The notes beneath the pieces were generated by a model. The model was not told the DNA's origin. It made no database searches and was given only the letters and a program-made list of their open reading frames with translations. DNA of 5,224 nucleotides from an uncultured Lachnospiraceae bacterium. GTDB lineage: Bacteria; Bacillota_A; Clostridia; Lachnospirales; Lachnospiraceae. Made by a program: the position numbers and the translations under genes. The stretch spans positions 1-5,224 of the forward strand of contig CAMWMM010000372.1 of the NCBI GenBank assembly GCA_947175285.1, read 5' to 3'. This document shows positions 1-5,224 of the stretch, piece after piece. Position 1 is the first letter of the stretch, and the number at the start of each line of letters is the position of its first letter.

Positions 1-1423
1 GTCTTACTCTGGCTTTCATATACGGACCGCCGTCAGATACCTTCACCCATTCCTTATAGCCCTTACCGCACGCGCCGCTGCCTCCAAGTCTTATCTCATC
101 AGACATCATACTTATGGATTTCAGCAAATCCGGCACAAATCCTGTAAGCACAATTGGCGAATAAATTTTTCCGGTAAGCTTTCCGTCTTTAATTTCCCGG
201 GCAATGCTGACCATGCATTGGATACCCCAGTTCTTGGGATCCTCCATGCCGCTGGCGGGCTGTTCTAACAGGAAACCATAGTCTATGGAAGCAATCATAT
301 CCTCTACTTTATCTGTTCCTGCTTCAAAATATGTGTTGGTCATTCTGGTATAAGCCTTGTTTGCAAATTGTTCACGCCGTCCGTTTCCGGTGGGTTCCGT
401 TCCCAGATGCATGGCGGACTGCGCGTCACTGATGCCTGCCTTAAGGATACCTTTGTCGATTACAATCGTATCTTTGGCAAGTACCCCCTCATCGTCAAAA
501 AAGTATGTGGCAACTTCCTTTGCAGCAGCAGCGCCGTCATGCATGGTGACTAATTCCGATGCAACCTGTTTTCCCACATATTGTTCCGCTAAGGCTCTTT
601 TCTTGACAAACATATCCATTTCCACGCCATGTCCGAAAGCTTCGTGGACGATCATGCCAGTCACCTCCGGGTTACAGATGCAGTCATATTCTCCCGGCGT
701 AATAGGTTCGCTTTCCAAAAGTTCCAGTGCTGTCTTCGCAGTATCGCCAATCTTTTCCGACATATTCGTAAGCAGCTCCGCGCCGCCCAGCTTAGAGAAA
801 CTGTGGAAACTGTTTTTCAGTTCTTCACCCCTTGCAGCTACAACGGCGAAGCCTCCGACTGTCCAAAGCACGTTCTGTTCCATATCCCGGTTTTTTGATA
901 AAAACAGCTTGCTGTACTTCTGGTATTGGGCAAAAGCCTGACAGTCCAATACTTTGTCGCTGTATGCCCTGCCTGCTTCACTGGTCTGTGCCAGTCCCCG
1001 AAGGATGGCTTCATCCCCATATTCCTGTGGGTCAATTTCATATTCCGTACTGTCCTCAAACACTATGGGCGTATCTTCAAGCATAGAGTAAACGCTTTTC
1101 TTCACTCCGTCAGGAAGCCCTTGGGTTATGGGGAATAATTCCCCCCTGATTTTAGATACTATTTTTTCAATACTATCCTCTGAAATCTCATTAAAGGAAT
1201 ATTCACCATAGCTTGCCCCATCATAGACCTTCACTACAAAGCCCTGACCCGTTAGCCAGTTGATCATACTGATAGATGTTATGTCTTTGGAAACCGAGTA
1301 ATATTTTCCCACGGAATCCGTTGCCAGTATGGATACATAGGGATATTCTTCCAACAGACGATCCCGCAAGTGAACCAGCAAAGGTTTGATTTCCTTTAGA
1401 TATTTACTTGATTTTACTTTCAT
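1..1423 (-). CDS. tldD: TldD-family zinc metallopeptidase, partial (C-terminal end beyond left edge)
   Basis: Seen: an open frame of 474 codons read leftward from ATG 1423-1421. It is preceded by an in-frame TAG three codons upstream (1432-1430) and by AAAGGAA 10 nt from the ATG, so the start is secure. Motifs: H260-E-A-F-G-H265 followed by G-V-E-M-D (HExxxH zinc site), F309-D-D-E-G313, R360-M-T-N-T364, and Cys452 in a G-A-C-G-K-G context. Family knowledge: TldD is a cytosolic metalloprotease of about 480 residues that works with TldE/PmbA to degrade unfolded peptides. In E. coli it takes part in microcin B17 maturation and CcdA turnover, and its zinc is held by the two His of HExxxH and a C-terminal Cys. 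All three ligands are present here. The frame leaves the window 22 residues after the Cys, so probably only a few codons are missing. No tldE/pmbA partner is visible; it may lie just beyond the left edge. The native substrate is unknown. Membership is nearly certain; TldD rather than the TldE subunit follows from the intact HExxxH. Confidence 0.95.
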   Translation of the reverse strand, partial: MKVKSSKYLKEIKPLLVHLRDRLLEEYPYVSILATDSVGKYYSVSKDITSISMINWLTGQGFVVKVYDGASYGEYSFNEISEDSIEKIVSKIRGELFPITQGLPDGVKKSVYSMLEDTPIVFEDSTEYEIDPQEYGDEAILRGLAQTSEAGRAYSDKVLDCQAFAQYQKYSKLFLSKNRDMEQNVLWTVGGFAVVAARGEELKNSFHSFSKLGGAELLTNMSEKIGDTAKTALELLESEPITPGEYDCICNPEVTGMIVHEAFGHGVEMDMFVKKRALAEQYVGKQVASELVTMHDGAAAAKEVATYFFDDEGVLAKDTIVIDKGILKAGISDAQSAMHLGTEPTGNGRREQFANKAYTRMTNTYFEAGTDKVEDMIASIDYGFLLEQPASGMEDPKNWGIQCMVSIAREIKDGKLTGKIYSPIVLTGFVPDLLKSISMMSDEIRLGGSGACGKGYKEWVKVSDGGPYMKARVR

Positions 1424-1433
1424 TTCCGTCTAC

Positions 1434-1440
1434 TTCCTTT
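1434..1440 (-). promoter_or_regulatory. Ribosome binding site of the tldD-like gene
   Basis: The minus strand reads AAAGGAA, separated by 10 nt from the ATG at 1423-1421. An in-frame TAG at 1432-1430 lies between this site and the ATG, so no upstream start is possible. Confidence 0.65.
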
Positions 1441-1459
1441 CTATTCCGCTCTCACAGCT

Positions 1460-1488
1460 ATTATAATCTACTTTTATCGTAAATACAA
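1460..1488 (-). promoter_or_regulatory. Sigma-A promoter reading leftward into the tldD-like gene
   Basis: On the minus strand, TTGTAT (1488-1483) is followed after exactly 17 nt by a perfect TATAAT (1465-1460). The -35 matches consensus at only 3 of 6 positions, but the -10 and spacing are ideal. Transcription would start near 1453, giving a leader of about 30 nt. The promoter is back to back with that of the phosphotransferase gene. Confidence 0.7.
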
Positions 1489-1503
1489 TATTTCCCTTAT
1501 TGT
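1485..1503. repeat. Inverted repeat spanning both divergent -35 boxes
   Basis: ACAATA (1485-1490) and TATTGT (1498-1503) are perfect reverse complements separated by 7 nt, centred at 1494. The arms overlap the leftward -35 (1483-1488) and the rightward -35 (1500-1505). The symmetry could be a shared operator or activator site. It could also follow simply from two similar TTGT-type -35 hexamers facing away from each other. No regulator can be assigned. Confidence 0.4.
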
Positions 1504-1528
1504 GATTTGGGGCAAAAGTATCTATAAT
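1500..1528 (+). promoter_or_regulatory. Sigma-A promoter reading rightward into the phosphotransferase gene
   Basis: TTGTGA (1500-1505, 4 of 6 consensus bases) is followed after 17 nt by a perfect TATAAT (1523-1528). The predicted transcription start is near 1535. That leaves about 30 nt before the ATG at 1565 but only about 6 nt before the ATG at 1541, which supports the later start. Confidence 0.75.
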
Positions 1529-1552
1529 GGAATGTAAAAAATGAATATCAGT

Positions 1553-1557
1553 GAGGG
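1553..1557 (+). promoter_or_regulatory. Ribosome binding site that decides the phosphotransferase start
   Basis: GAGGG, followed by TGA (an AGGAGGTGA-like anti-SD match), lies 7 nt before the ATG at 1565. The in-frame ATG at 1541 has only A-rich sequence before it and no recognisable Shine-Dalgarno match. Together with the promoter position, this favours 1565. Confidence 0.65.
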
Positions 1558-1564
1558 TGATTTT

Positions 1565-2485
1565 ATGGGAGTATATTTGGAGAAAGTCAAAGGCGGCAAT
1601 CTGCCCATGGTATGGTTGAAAGAAGTGCTTTCAGAAAGCGGCACTCTGACGGAAGCAGAACGCTTTTGCGACAGCACCGGAGAGTATCAGAGAAAATATA
1701 ATGTGTATAAGATTTCCACGGAGGAAAAAACATATGTGCTGAAACGCTCAGATAAGGCGGAGACAGTTCTTTACCGTGATTTTCTGCAGGGAAAGGACTT
1801 TGCTGTGCCGCAGTATTACGGCGATACGGAATATGATGGTCATGTCTGGCTGCTGATGGAATACATTGATGGACCTGATATGCGTCGGTTTAATCAGGAG
1901 ATGGCGGCGGCATGTGCCGATACTCTGGCTCATATCCAGAATTTTTATTGGGGCTGCGAGATGGAGGATGGCAGGTTTCGGAGGTATTGGGAGAGGATTC
2001 AACGGCGGGCGGAATGTCTGAAGAAAGAGCCGGAGATTGCGGCAGCATACAATAGATTCCTTGAGCGGCAGAAGAATTGTCCGCGCACCTTAAGTAACGG
2101 GGATTTTTTACAGTTCAACGGCATCCTGCGCGGGGGCAGGGTATACATGATTGACTGGGGATTCGGCGGGATTATGCCTTATGCGCTGGATATTGCCCGG
2201 TTGATTGCTCATGGGTCAGATGTGCAGGAAGACGGAGGCTTTCCCTTTTATATGGATGATGAACTGCGGAAAAATTTTGTGCAGGCACAATATGAAAGAC
2301 TGAAGCAGAAGCCCGATTGGGACAGGTATATCATGGATATCAGGCTGGCGGCGCTCAATGAGTATGTAGAATTCCTGGAAGAGGACCTTAATGATCCTGA
2401 GGTCAGCCGGGAGGAACTTGAGGGCGGATTCTATTATAAGCGTGCCAGGGAGCTGGCGGAGATAATAATTGCGGGTGGTTTTTAA
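1565..2485 (+). CDS. APH/choline-kinase-fold phosphotransferase of unknown substrate
   Basis: Seen: 306 residues from ATG 1565; an in-frame ATG at 1541 would add eight residues but lacks a ribosome site. Kinase-fold signatures appear in order: Y-V-L-K60 (candidate ATP-site Lys), E66 (candidate helix-C Glu), hinge-like L-L-M-E-Y-I-D-G at about 96-103, catalytic loop S-N178-G-D180-F-L-Q-F-N185, metal-binding I-D197-W-G, then Y-A-L-D209-I-A-R. Family knowledge: this is the architecture and usual length (260-320 residues) of the phosphotransferase superfamily that includes aminoglycoside kinases, choline/ethanolamine kinases and homoserine kinase II; they move the ATP gamma-phosphate to a small-molecule hydroxyl in the cytosol. 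Odd: the usual first His of HGDxxxxN is Asn178, while the catalytic Asp and both metal ligands remain. The substrate cannot be read from the sequence. Antibiotic resistance is possible but not indicated, and a metabolic kinase is as likely. The gene is divergent from the peptidase gene and has its own promoter. Confidence 0.85.
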   Translation: MGVYLEKVKGGNLPMVWLKEVLSESGTLTEAERFCDSTGEYQRKYNVYKISTEEKTYVLKRSDKAETVLYRDFLQGKDFAVPQYYGDTEYDGHVWLLMEYIDGPDMRRFNQEMAAACADTLAHIQNFYWGCEMEDGRFRRYWERIQRRAECLKKEPEIAAAYNRFLERQKNCPRTLSNGDFLQFNGILRGGRVYMIDWGFGGIMPYALDIARLIAHGSDVQEDGGFPFYMDDELRKNFVQAQYERLKQKPDWDRYIMDIRLAALNEYVEFLEEDLNDPEVSREELEGGFYYKRARELAEIIIAGGF

Positions 2486-2504
2486 TTTAAATAATTCAGA
2501 TAAA

Positions 2505-2516
2505 TTGTCTTGACAA
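2505..2516. repeat. Small dyad over the -35 box of promoter P1
   Basis: TTGTC (2505-2509) and GACAA (2512-2516) are perfect inverted arms with a 2-nt spacer, overlapping the -35 hexamer TTGACA. The 5-2-5 geometry is that of the downstream BlaI-type dyads, but the sequence differs. It may be coincidental. Confidence 0.3.
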
Positions 2517-2538
2517 ATAATTCTTACATGTGTAATAT
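2510..2538 (+). promoter_or_regulatory. Promoter P1 of the pseudo-PBP gene
   Basis: A perfect TTGACA (2510-2515) is followed after 17 nt by TAATAT (2533-2538). Transcription would start near 2545, leaving a leader of about 76 nt that runs through promoter P2. The -10 box overlaps the dyad at 2524-2535, so a protein bound there would block RNA polymerase. No clear rho-independent terminator separates the end of the phosphotransferase gene (2485) from this promoter. Confidence 0.8.
2524..2535 (+). promoter_or_regulatory. BlaI/MecI-type operator O1
   Basis: TTACATGTGTAA has perfect 5-bp arms (TTACA/TGTAA) around a 2-nt centre. It contains TACA-N2-TGTA, the core recognised by the winged-helix repressors BlaI and MecI upstream of beta-lactamase and mecA genes (family knowledge). 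It overlaps the P1 -10 box at 2533-2538, the classic repression position. The downstream gene encodes a MecA-like protein, which strengthens the assignment. No blaI/blaR1 gene lies in the window. Confidence 0.75.
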
Positions 2539-2574
2539 TTTATTGAGCGCGGTAGTACCAAAGATATTATTTTT

Positions 2575-2602
2575 TTGACCTAAAATCTTACATGCGTAAT
2601 AT
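2575..2602 (+). promoter_or_regulatory. Promoter P2 of the pseudo-PBP gene
   Basis: TTGACC (2575-2580, 5 of 6 consensus bases) is followed after 16 nt by TAATAT (2597-2602). Transcription would begin near 2609, so the leader is about 12 nt and contains little besides the ribosome binding site. The -10 box overlaps the dyad at 2588-2599. Confidence 0.65.
2588..2599 (+). promoter_or_regulatory. BlaI/MecI-type operator O2
   Basis: TTACATGCGTAA is the same dyad as O1 with one arm position changed (CGTAA instead of TGTAA), so the arms pair at 4 of 5 positions. It sits over the P2 -10 box. A further half-site, TTACATG, follows at 2603-2609. Two operators 64 bp apart would fit two repressor dimers on one DNA face (inference). 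Confidence 0.65.
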
Positions 2603-2611
2603 TTACATGAT

Positions 2612-2617
2612 GGAGGA
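2612..2617 (+). promoter_or_regulatory. Ribosome binding site of the pseudo-PBP gene
   Basis: GGAGGA, with GGAGG ending 4 nt before the ATG at 2621. Two nearby ATGs (2608 and 2610) are out of frame with the long coding region and lie before this site, so 2621 is the supported start. Confidence 0.85.
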
Positions 2618-2620
2618 AAC

Positions 2621-5224
2621 ATGAAAAGAAAAAGCAGATATAAGCATAAGAAAAAAAGAAATAGGTTTCCGTGGATTGCAATTGCTGTTATAGGAATGGT
2701 TATGGTAATTGCAGCAGTATGTGTAGCAGGGATGCTTATAAAGAGAAACAATCGGAAAACACCGGAAGAGCTTTTGGTTGAATACATGAATCATATACCG
2801 GAACGGGAATATGAGCAAATGTATGCGATGATTCATCACGGGGCGTCAGACAATATCAGTCAGGAAGATTTCATAAAGCGTAATTCGACTATTTATGAAG
2901 GGATAGAAATTCAGGATATGGAGGTCGAAATTATTACATATGACAAGGAGCGAATGGATGTAACTTATCAGACTTCTTTTCAGACGGCAGCAGGAAATAT
3001 CAGCTTTGAGAATGAAGCATTTTTCCTGAAAAGCGAAGAAGGATATGATTTGGTTTGGAAAGATTCCCTGATTTTTCCAGATTTATTTCCTACGGATAAG
3101 GTAAAAGTTTCTACTACACAGGCAATGCGTGGTGAGATTCTGGATAGAAACGGACAAGTTCTTGCAGGAAAAGGGACAGCATCTTCGGTTGGAATCGTTC
3201 CGGGGAGACTGGAAAATAGAGACGAGGCAATTCAGGAAATTGCAGAGTTACTTGAGACTACGCCGGAAGTTATAGAGAAAAAACTATCTGCGAAGTGGGT
3301 AAAGGATGATTTCTTTGTTCCTATTAAGACAATTCCAAAAGTGGAAGACATTGAGTTAATGACCATCGACCCTAGCGAAGAAATTTTGAAAGAGAACGAA
3401 AGGCACGAAAAGCTGCTCGAGATTCCCGGCGTGATGATATCCGACATAGAGGTTCGCGAGTATCCGTTAGGTGAAGCTACAGCGCATTTGATAGGTTATG
3501 TGCAGAACGTTACTGCGGAAGATTTGGAGAAACATGCAGGAGAAGGATATACAGCGGGCAGTGTAATCGGCAGAAGCGGATTGGAAAGTCTGTTTGAGAA
3601 AGAATTGAAAGGACAGAATGGCTGCAGGATTTATATTGTAAATGCAGACGGCAGAGAGAAAGAAGAGTTGGCCAGTATGGTGGTGCAGCATGGGCAGAAT
3701 ATACAGCTGACGATAGACGCCAAATTGCAGGTTTCCCTATATGAGCAGTTTAAGGAGGACAAGAGCTGTTCGGCAGCCATAAATCCATATACAGGGGAAG
3801 TATTGGCATTGGTGAGCACACCGTCTTATGATAATAATGATTTTATTATGGGATTTTCTAATGAGGAATGGACGGCGTTGAATGAAGATGAAAACAGACC
3901 GCTGTATAACCGTTTCCGGCAGGTATGGTGTGCCGGCGCTACTTTTGATTCAATCATCGAGGCAGTCAGGATGGAATCAGGAACTGTTAATCCTGCGGAA
4001 GAATTGGAAAGTTCTCTAAATCGGCTTGGATTCAATGAGGAACTGCCGTTTGAGATGAAAATGGCGGAATCACAGTATTCGAATACGGGAAATGTTGAAA
4101 CGGGAATGCAGGTTTTAGTAAATCCGTTACATATGGCATGTATTTATTCCGCTTTCTGCAATGAAGGAAATGTGATAAAGCCATATTTGATTTATAGTCC
4201 GGACGCAGAACCGGAATATTGGATTCCAAATGCCTTTTCTGAAAATACAGCAAACCTTGTTTTAGAGAGAAGCAAAATGGAAATGGGTTATGCAGCACAC
4301 CGCGAGGATGTTCTGCTGGCAGGAGAAACGGGAACAGCGGAAATTGAAGCTGCTGAAGATAATGTTTCCGGCGCTGAGCTTGGATGGTTTGCTGTTTTTA
4401 CAGCGGAAAAGACAGAGGAGCATCCGATTTTGATTGTCAGTATGGCAGAAGATGTAAAAGAAAGAGGCGGAAGCGGCTATGTAGTAGAAAAAGATAAAGA
4501 AGTTCTGGATGGCTGGTTTGATAGAGAAGAAGCTGATGCAGAAAGTATAGCGGCAGTTTATCGAGACATTTATGATGAGGCGGTAAAAACGAATACGTTG
4601 GGGAGCTTGGAAACAATGCATCGTATCGTTACCAGACTTGGTGAAAACGGTTATGTGGCTGTTGACAGTGAAAATCAGGTTGACATGGTGAGAGCAGAAC
4701 AGGCAGTGGAGTTTTGTAAAGCGGTAGATGAAAAGAAAAATGCAAAGCTGACAATGATAGTAATTCAGGATATGGGATTTCGGAAATATGATTTGGAAAC
4801 GGAAAGTGGTAATGTAAATATTGTCAGAGGGTATTACCAATACGACAAAAACGGATGCCTCCAAAATAAAAGTACGGTAAGCTATCCGGCTGATACATGG
4901 CAATATACGGAGGAAGGGTATTTACTCTTTGACGGAAGTTATTTATCGGATGAAAACATTGTACTTACGTTAAGCGATACGCCGGAGCATACGGCATTAC
5001 GGGTATTGCCGTTGGACGAAAAGTGCAGGGAATTGAACCGGAAGTATATCCTGTCTGTCGGTTATGGAAAGAACAATATTTTTCTCACTAATTGGAATGA
5101 GGAAGATTTCGCAGATTTGGATTTTTATGATATATTTGATATTTTTTATCCGATGATATATAAGCAGTCTGTTCCTTATGCTGCAGATAAAAATATAGGA
5201 GTCGGGGCAGTTTATCAGATTCCG
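2621..5224 (+). CDS. MecA-like class B PBP with lost active site, fused to a C-terminal unknown module (partial)
   Basis: Seen: 868 uninterrupted codons, open at the right edge. Residues 1-16 are Lys/Arg-rich and 17-40 form one membrane anchor, so the rest should be extracellular. About 47-150 resembles the NTF2-like MecA_N domain. R170-G-E-I-L-D-R-N-G178 opens the PBP dimerisation/pedestal domain, and a GRSGLE motif precedes the transpeptidase domain (about 361-633, from Q-L-T-I-D). Family knowledge: active class B PBPs crosslink peptidoglycan using SxxK, SxN and KTG. Here SxxK reads A440-T-F-D443 within C-A-G-A-T-F-D, KTG reads E569-T-G, and the SxN region appears deleted. A440 to E569 is 129 residues, against about 194 for S403 to K597 in S. 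aureus PBP2a. Acylation by beta-lactam and transpeptidation should both be impossible. Residues from 634 on are an added module. Two BlaI-type operators suggest beta-lactam induction. Inference: a non-enzymatic sensor, scaffold or decoy; the alternative is a decaying gene. PBP ancestry is very sure, function is not. Confidence 0.9.
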   Translation, partial: MKRKSRYKHKKKRNRFPWIAIAVIGMVMVIAAVCVAGMLIKRNNRKTPEELLVEYMNHIPEREYEQMYAMIHHGASDNISQEDFIKRNSTIYEGIEIQDMEVEIITYDKERMDVTYQTSFQTAAGNISFENEAFFLKSEEGYDLVWKDSLIFPDLFPTDKVKVSTTQAMRGEILDRNGQVLAGKGTASSVGIVPGRLENRDEAIQEIAELLETTPEVIEKKLSAKWVKDDFFVPIKTIPKVEDIELMTIDPSEEILKENERHEKLLEIPGVMISDIEVREYPLGEATAHLIGYVQNVTAEDLEKHAGEGYTAGSVIGRSGLESLFEKELKGQNGCRIYIVNADGREKEELASMVVQHGQNIQLTIDAKLQVSLYEQFKEDKSCSAAINPYTGEVLALVSTPSYDNNDFIMGFSNEEWTALNEDENRPLYNRFRQVWCAGATFDSIIEAVRMESGTVNPAEELESSLNRLGFNEELPFEMKMAESQYSNTGNVETGMQVLVNPLHMACIYSAFCNEGNVIKPYLIYSPDAEPEYWIPNAFSENTANLVLERSKMEMGYAAHREDVLLAGETGTAEIEAAEDNVSGAELGWFAVFTAEKTEEHPILIVSMAEDVKERGGSGYVVEKDKEVLDGWFDREEADAESIAAVYRDIYDEAVKTNTLGSLETMHRIVTRLGENGYVAVDSENQVDMVRAEQAVEFCKAVDEKKNAKLTMIVIQDMGFRKYDLETESGNVNIVRGYYQYDKNGCLQNKSTVSYPADTWQYTEEGYLLFDGSYLSDENIVLTLSDTPEHTALRVLPLDEKCRELNRKYILSVGYGKNNIFLTNWNEEDFADLDFYDIFDIFYPMIYKQSVPYAADKNIGVGAVYQIP
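4520..5224 (+). other. C-terminal extracellular module of the pseudo-PBP, function unknown (partial)
   Basis: Residues 634-868 follow the point where PBP2a-like proteins normally end (after a V-L-D-G-W-F stretch at about 628-633). A Glu/Ala-rich linker (about 634-643) leads into a helix-like segment, Y-R-D-I-Y-D-E-A-V. Mixed beta-rich sequence follows, with many Tyr, Asp and Glu, for example F-D-I-F-Y-P-M-I-Y near 842-850. There is no transmembrane segment, lipobox, enzyme motif or internal ribosome site with a start codon, so it should be made only as part of the fusion. From memory it resembles uncharacterised secreted or lipoprotein-type proteins of Lachnospiraceae filed under a DUF (possibly DUF6070); I could not verify this. 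The module continues past the right edge. Confidence 0.6.

Larger units (their letters stand above)
2522..2604 (+). repeat. 19-bp direct repeat carrying the two operator/-10 units
   Basis: Copies at 2522-2540 and 2586-2604 match at 18 of 19 positions; the only difference is T2531 versus C2595. They are 64 bp apart, close to six DNA turns. Each copy holds a TTACAT dyad half, its partner half and the TAATAT -10 box. The two TTGAC -35 boxes repeat at nearly the same interval (2510 and 2575), so a whole promoter-operator unit appears duplicated. Confidence 0.85.

Noticed and set aside
357..941. A 194-codon open frame on the plus strand
   Set aside because: It lies wholly antisense to the tldD-like gene, whose motifs are clear. 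The predicted protein is Ser/Cys/Phe-rich with no domain and has no ribosome site.
1541..1564. Eight-residue N-terminal extension of the phosphotransferase from ATG 1541
   Set aside because: This ATG has no Shine-Dalgarno match and lies about 6 nt after the predicted transcription start. ATG 1565 has GAGGG at good spacing.
2551..2559. GGTAGTACC palindrome between the two promoters as a terminator or attenuator
   Set aside because: The arms are only 4 bp with a 1-nt loop, too small to form a stable hairpin, and the T-run lies about 10 nt away.
2608..2612. ATG codons at 2608 and 2610 as alternative starts of the pseudo-PBP
   Set aside because: Both are out of frame with the long coding region and precede the GGAGGA site that serves ATG 2621.
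4013..4021. S465-L-N467 in the pseudo-PBP as a surviving SxN motif
   Set aside because: It matches the letters, but it lies only 25 residues after the SxxK position (about 59 in PBP2a). It aligns better with the helix just before L-G-F-N-E-E-L-P-F, well after the true SxN site.
4262..4903. A 213-codon open frame on the minus strand
   Set aside because: It is antisense to the pseudo-PBP C-terminal module. Its Phe/Ile/Cys/His-rich composition is typical of the complement of a Glu/Lys-rich gene, and no ribosome site is seen.
1..5224. CRISPR array, tRNA/rRNA gene, insertion sequence or attachment site
   Set aside because: No regularly spaced repeats, cloverleaf or rRNA-like stretch, transposase frame or terminal inverted repeats were seen. 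The only direct repeat noted is the promoter-operator duplication.

Overview
The window looks like chromosomal or accessory DNA of a gut-type Clostridia, most likely Lachnospiraceae. This is inferred from moderate GC content, strong GGAGG-type ribosome binding sites, consensus sigma-A promoters and the style of the encoded proteins; no marker gene fixes the genus. It holds three protein-coding genes, two of them running off the window edges, and two compact regulatory regions.

Left part (1-1423, minus strand): an almost complete TldD-type zinc metallopeptidase (HEAFGH motif plus the C-terminal zinc-ligand Cys), lacking only its last few codons. Middle (about 1424-1564): a back-to-back divergent promoter region in which the two -35 boxes form one inverted repeat. 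It serves the peptidase gene leftward and an aminoglycoside/choline-kinase-fold phosphotransferase rightward (1565-2485). The phosphotransferase keeps the ATP-site Lys and metal-binding Asp but has Asn where the first His of the catalytic loop is expected.

Right part (2486-5224): a 135-bp control region with two tandem sigma-A promoters. Each has a TTACA-N2-(T/C)GTAA dyad of BlaI/MecI type over its -10 box, and the two lie in a near-exact 19-bp direct repeat 64 bp apart. These drive a reading frame of at least 868 codons, still open at the right edge. It encodes a membrane-anchored PBP2a/MecA-like class B penicillin-binding protein (TM anchor, MecA_N-like domain, dimerisation/pedestal domain, transpeptidase domain) joined in frame to a C-terminal module of at least 235 residues with no recognised function.

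The transpeptidase domain has lost its whole catalytic apparatus without losing its frame. SxxK is now A440-T-F-D443, the segment that should carry SxN is deleted, and KTG is now E569-T-G. The main discovery candidate is therefore a catalytically dead pseudo-PBP with an added extracellular module, under a control region that looks beta-lactam-responsive. It could be a sensor, scaffold or decoy, or a decaying gene whose frame happens to survive. No BlaI or BlaR1 gene lies inside the window, so the regulator must be encoded elsewhere.
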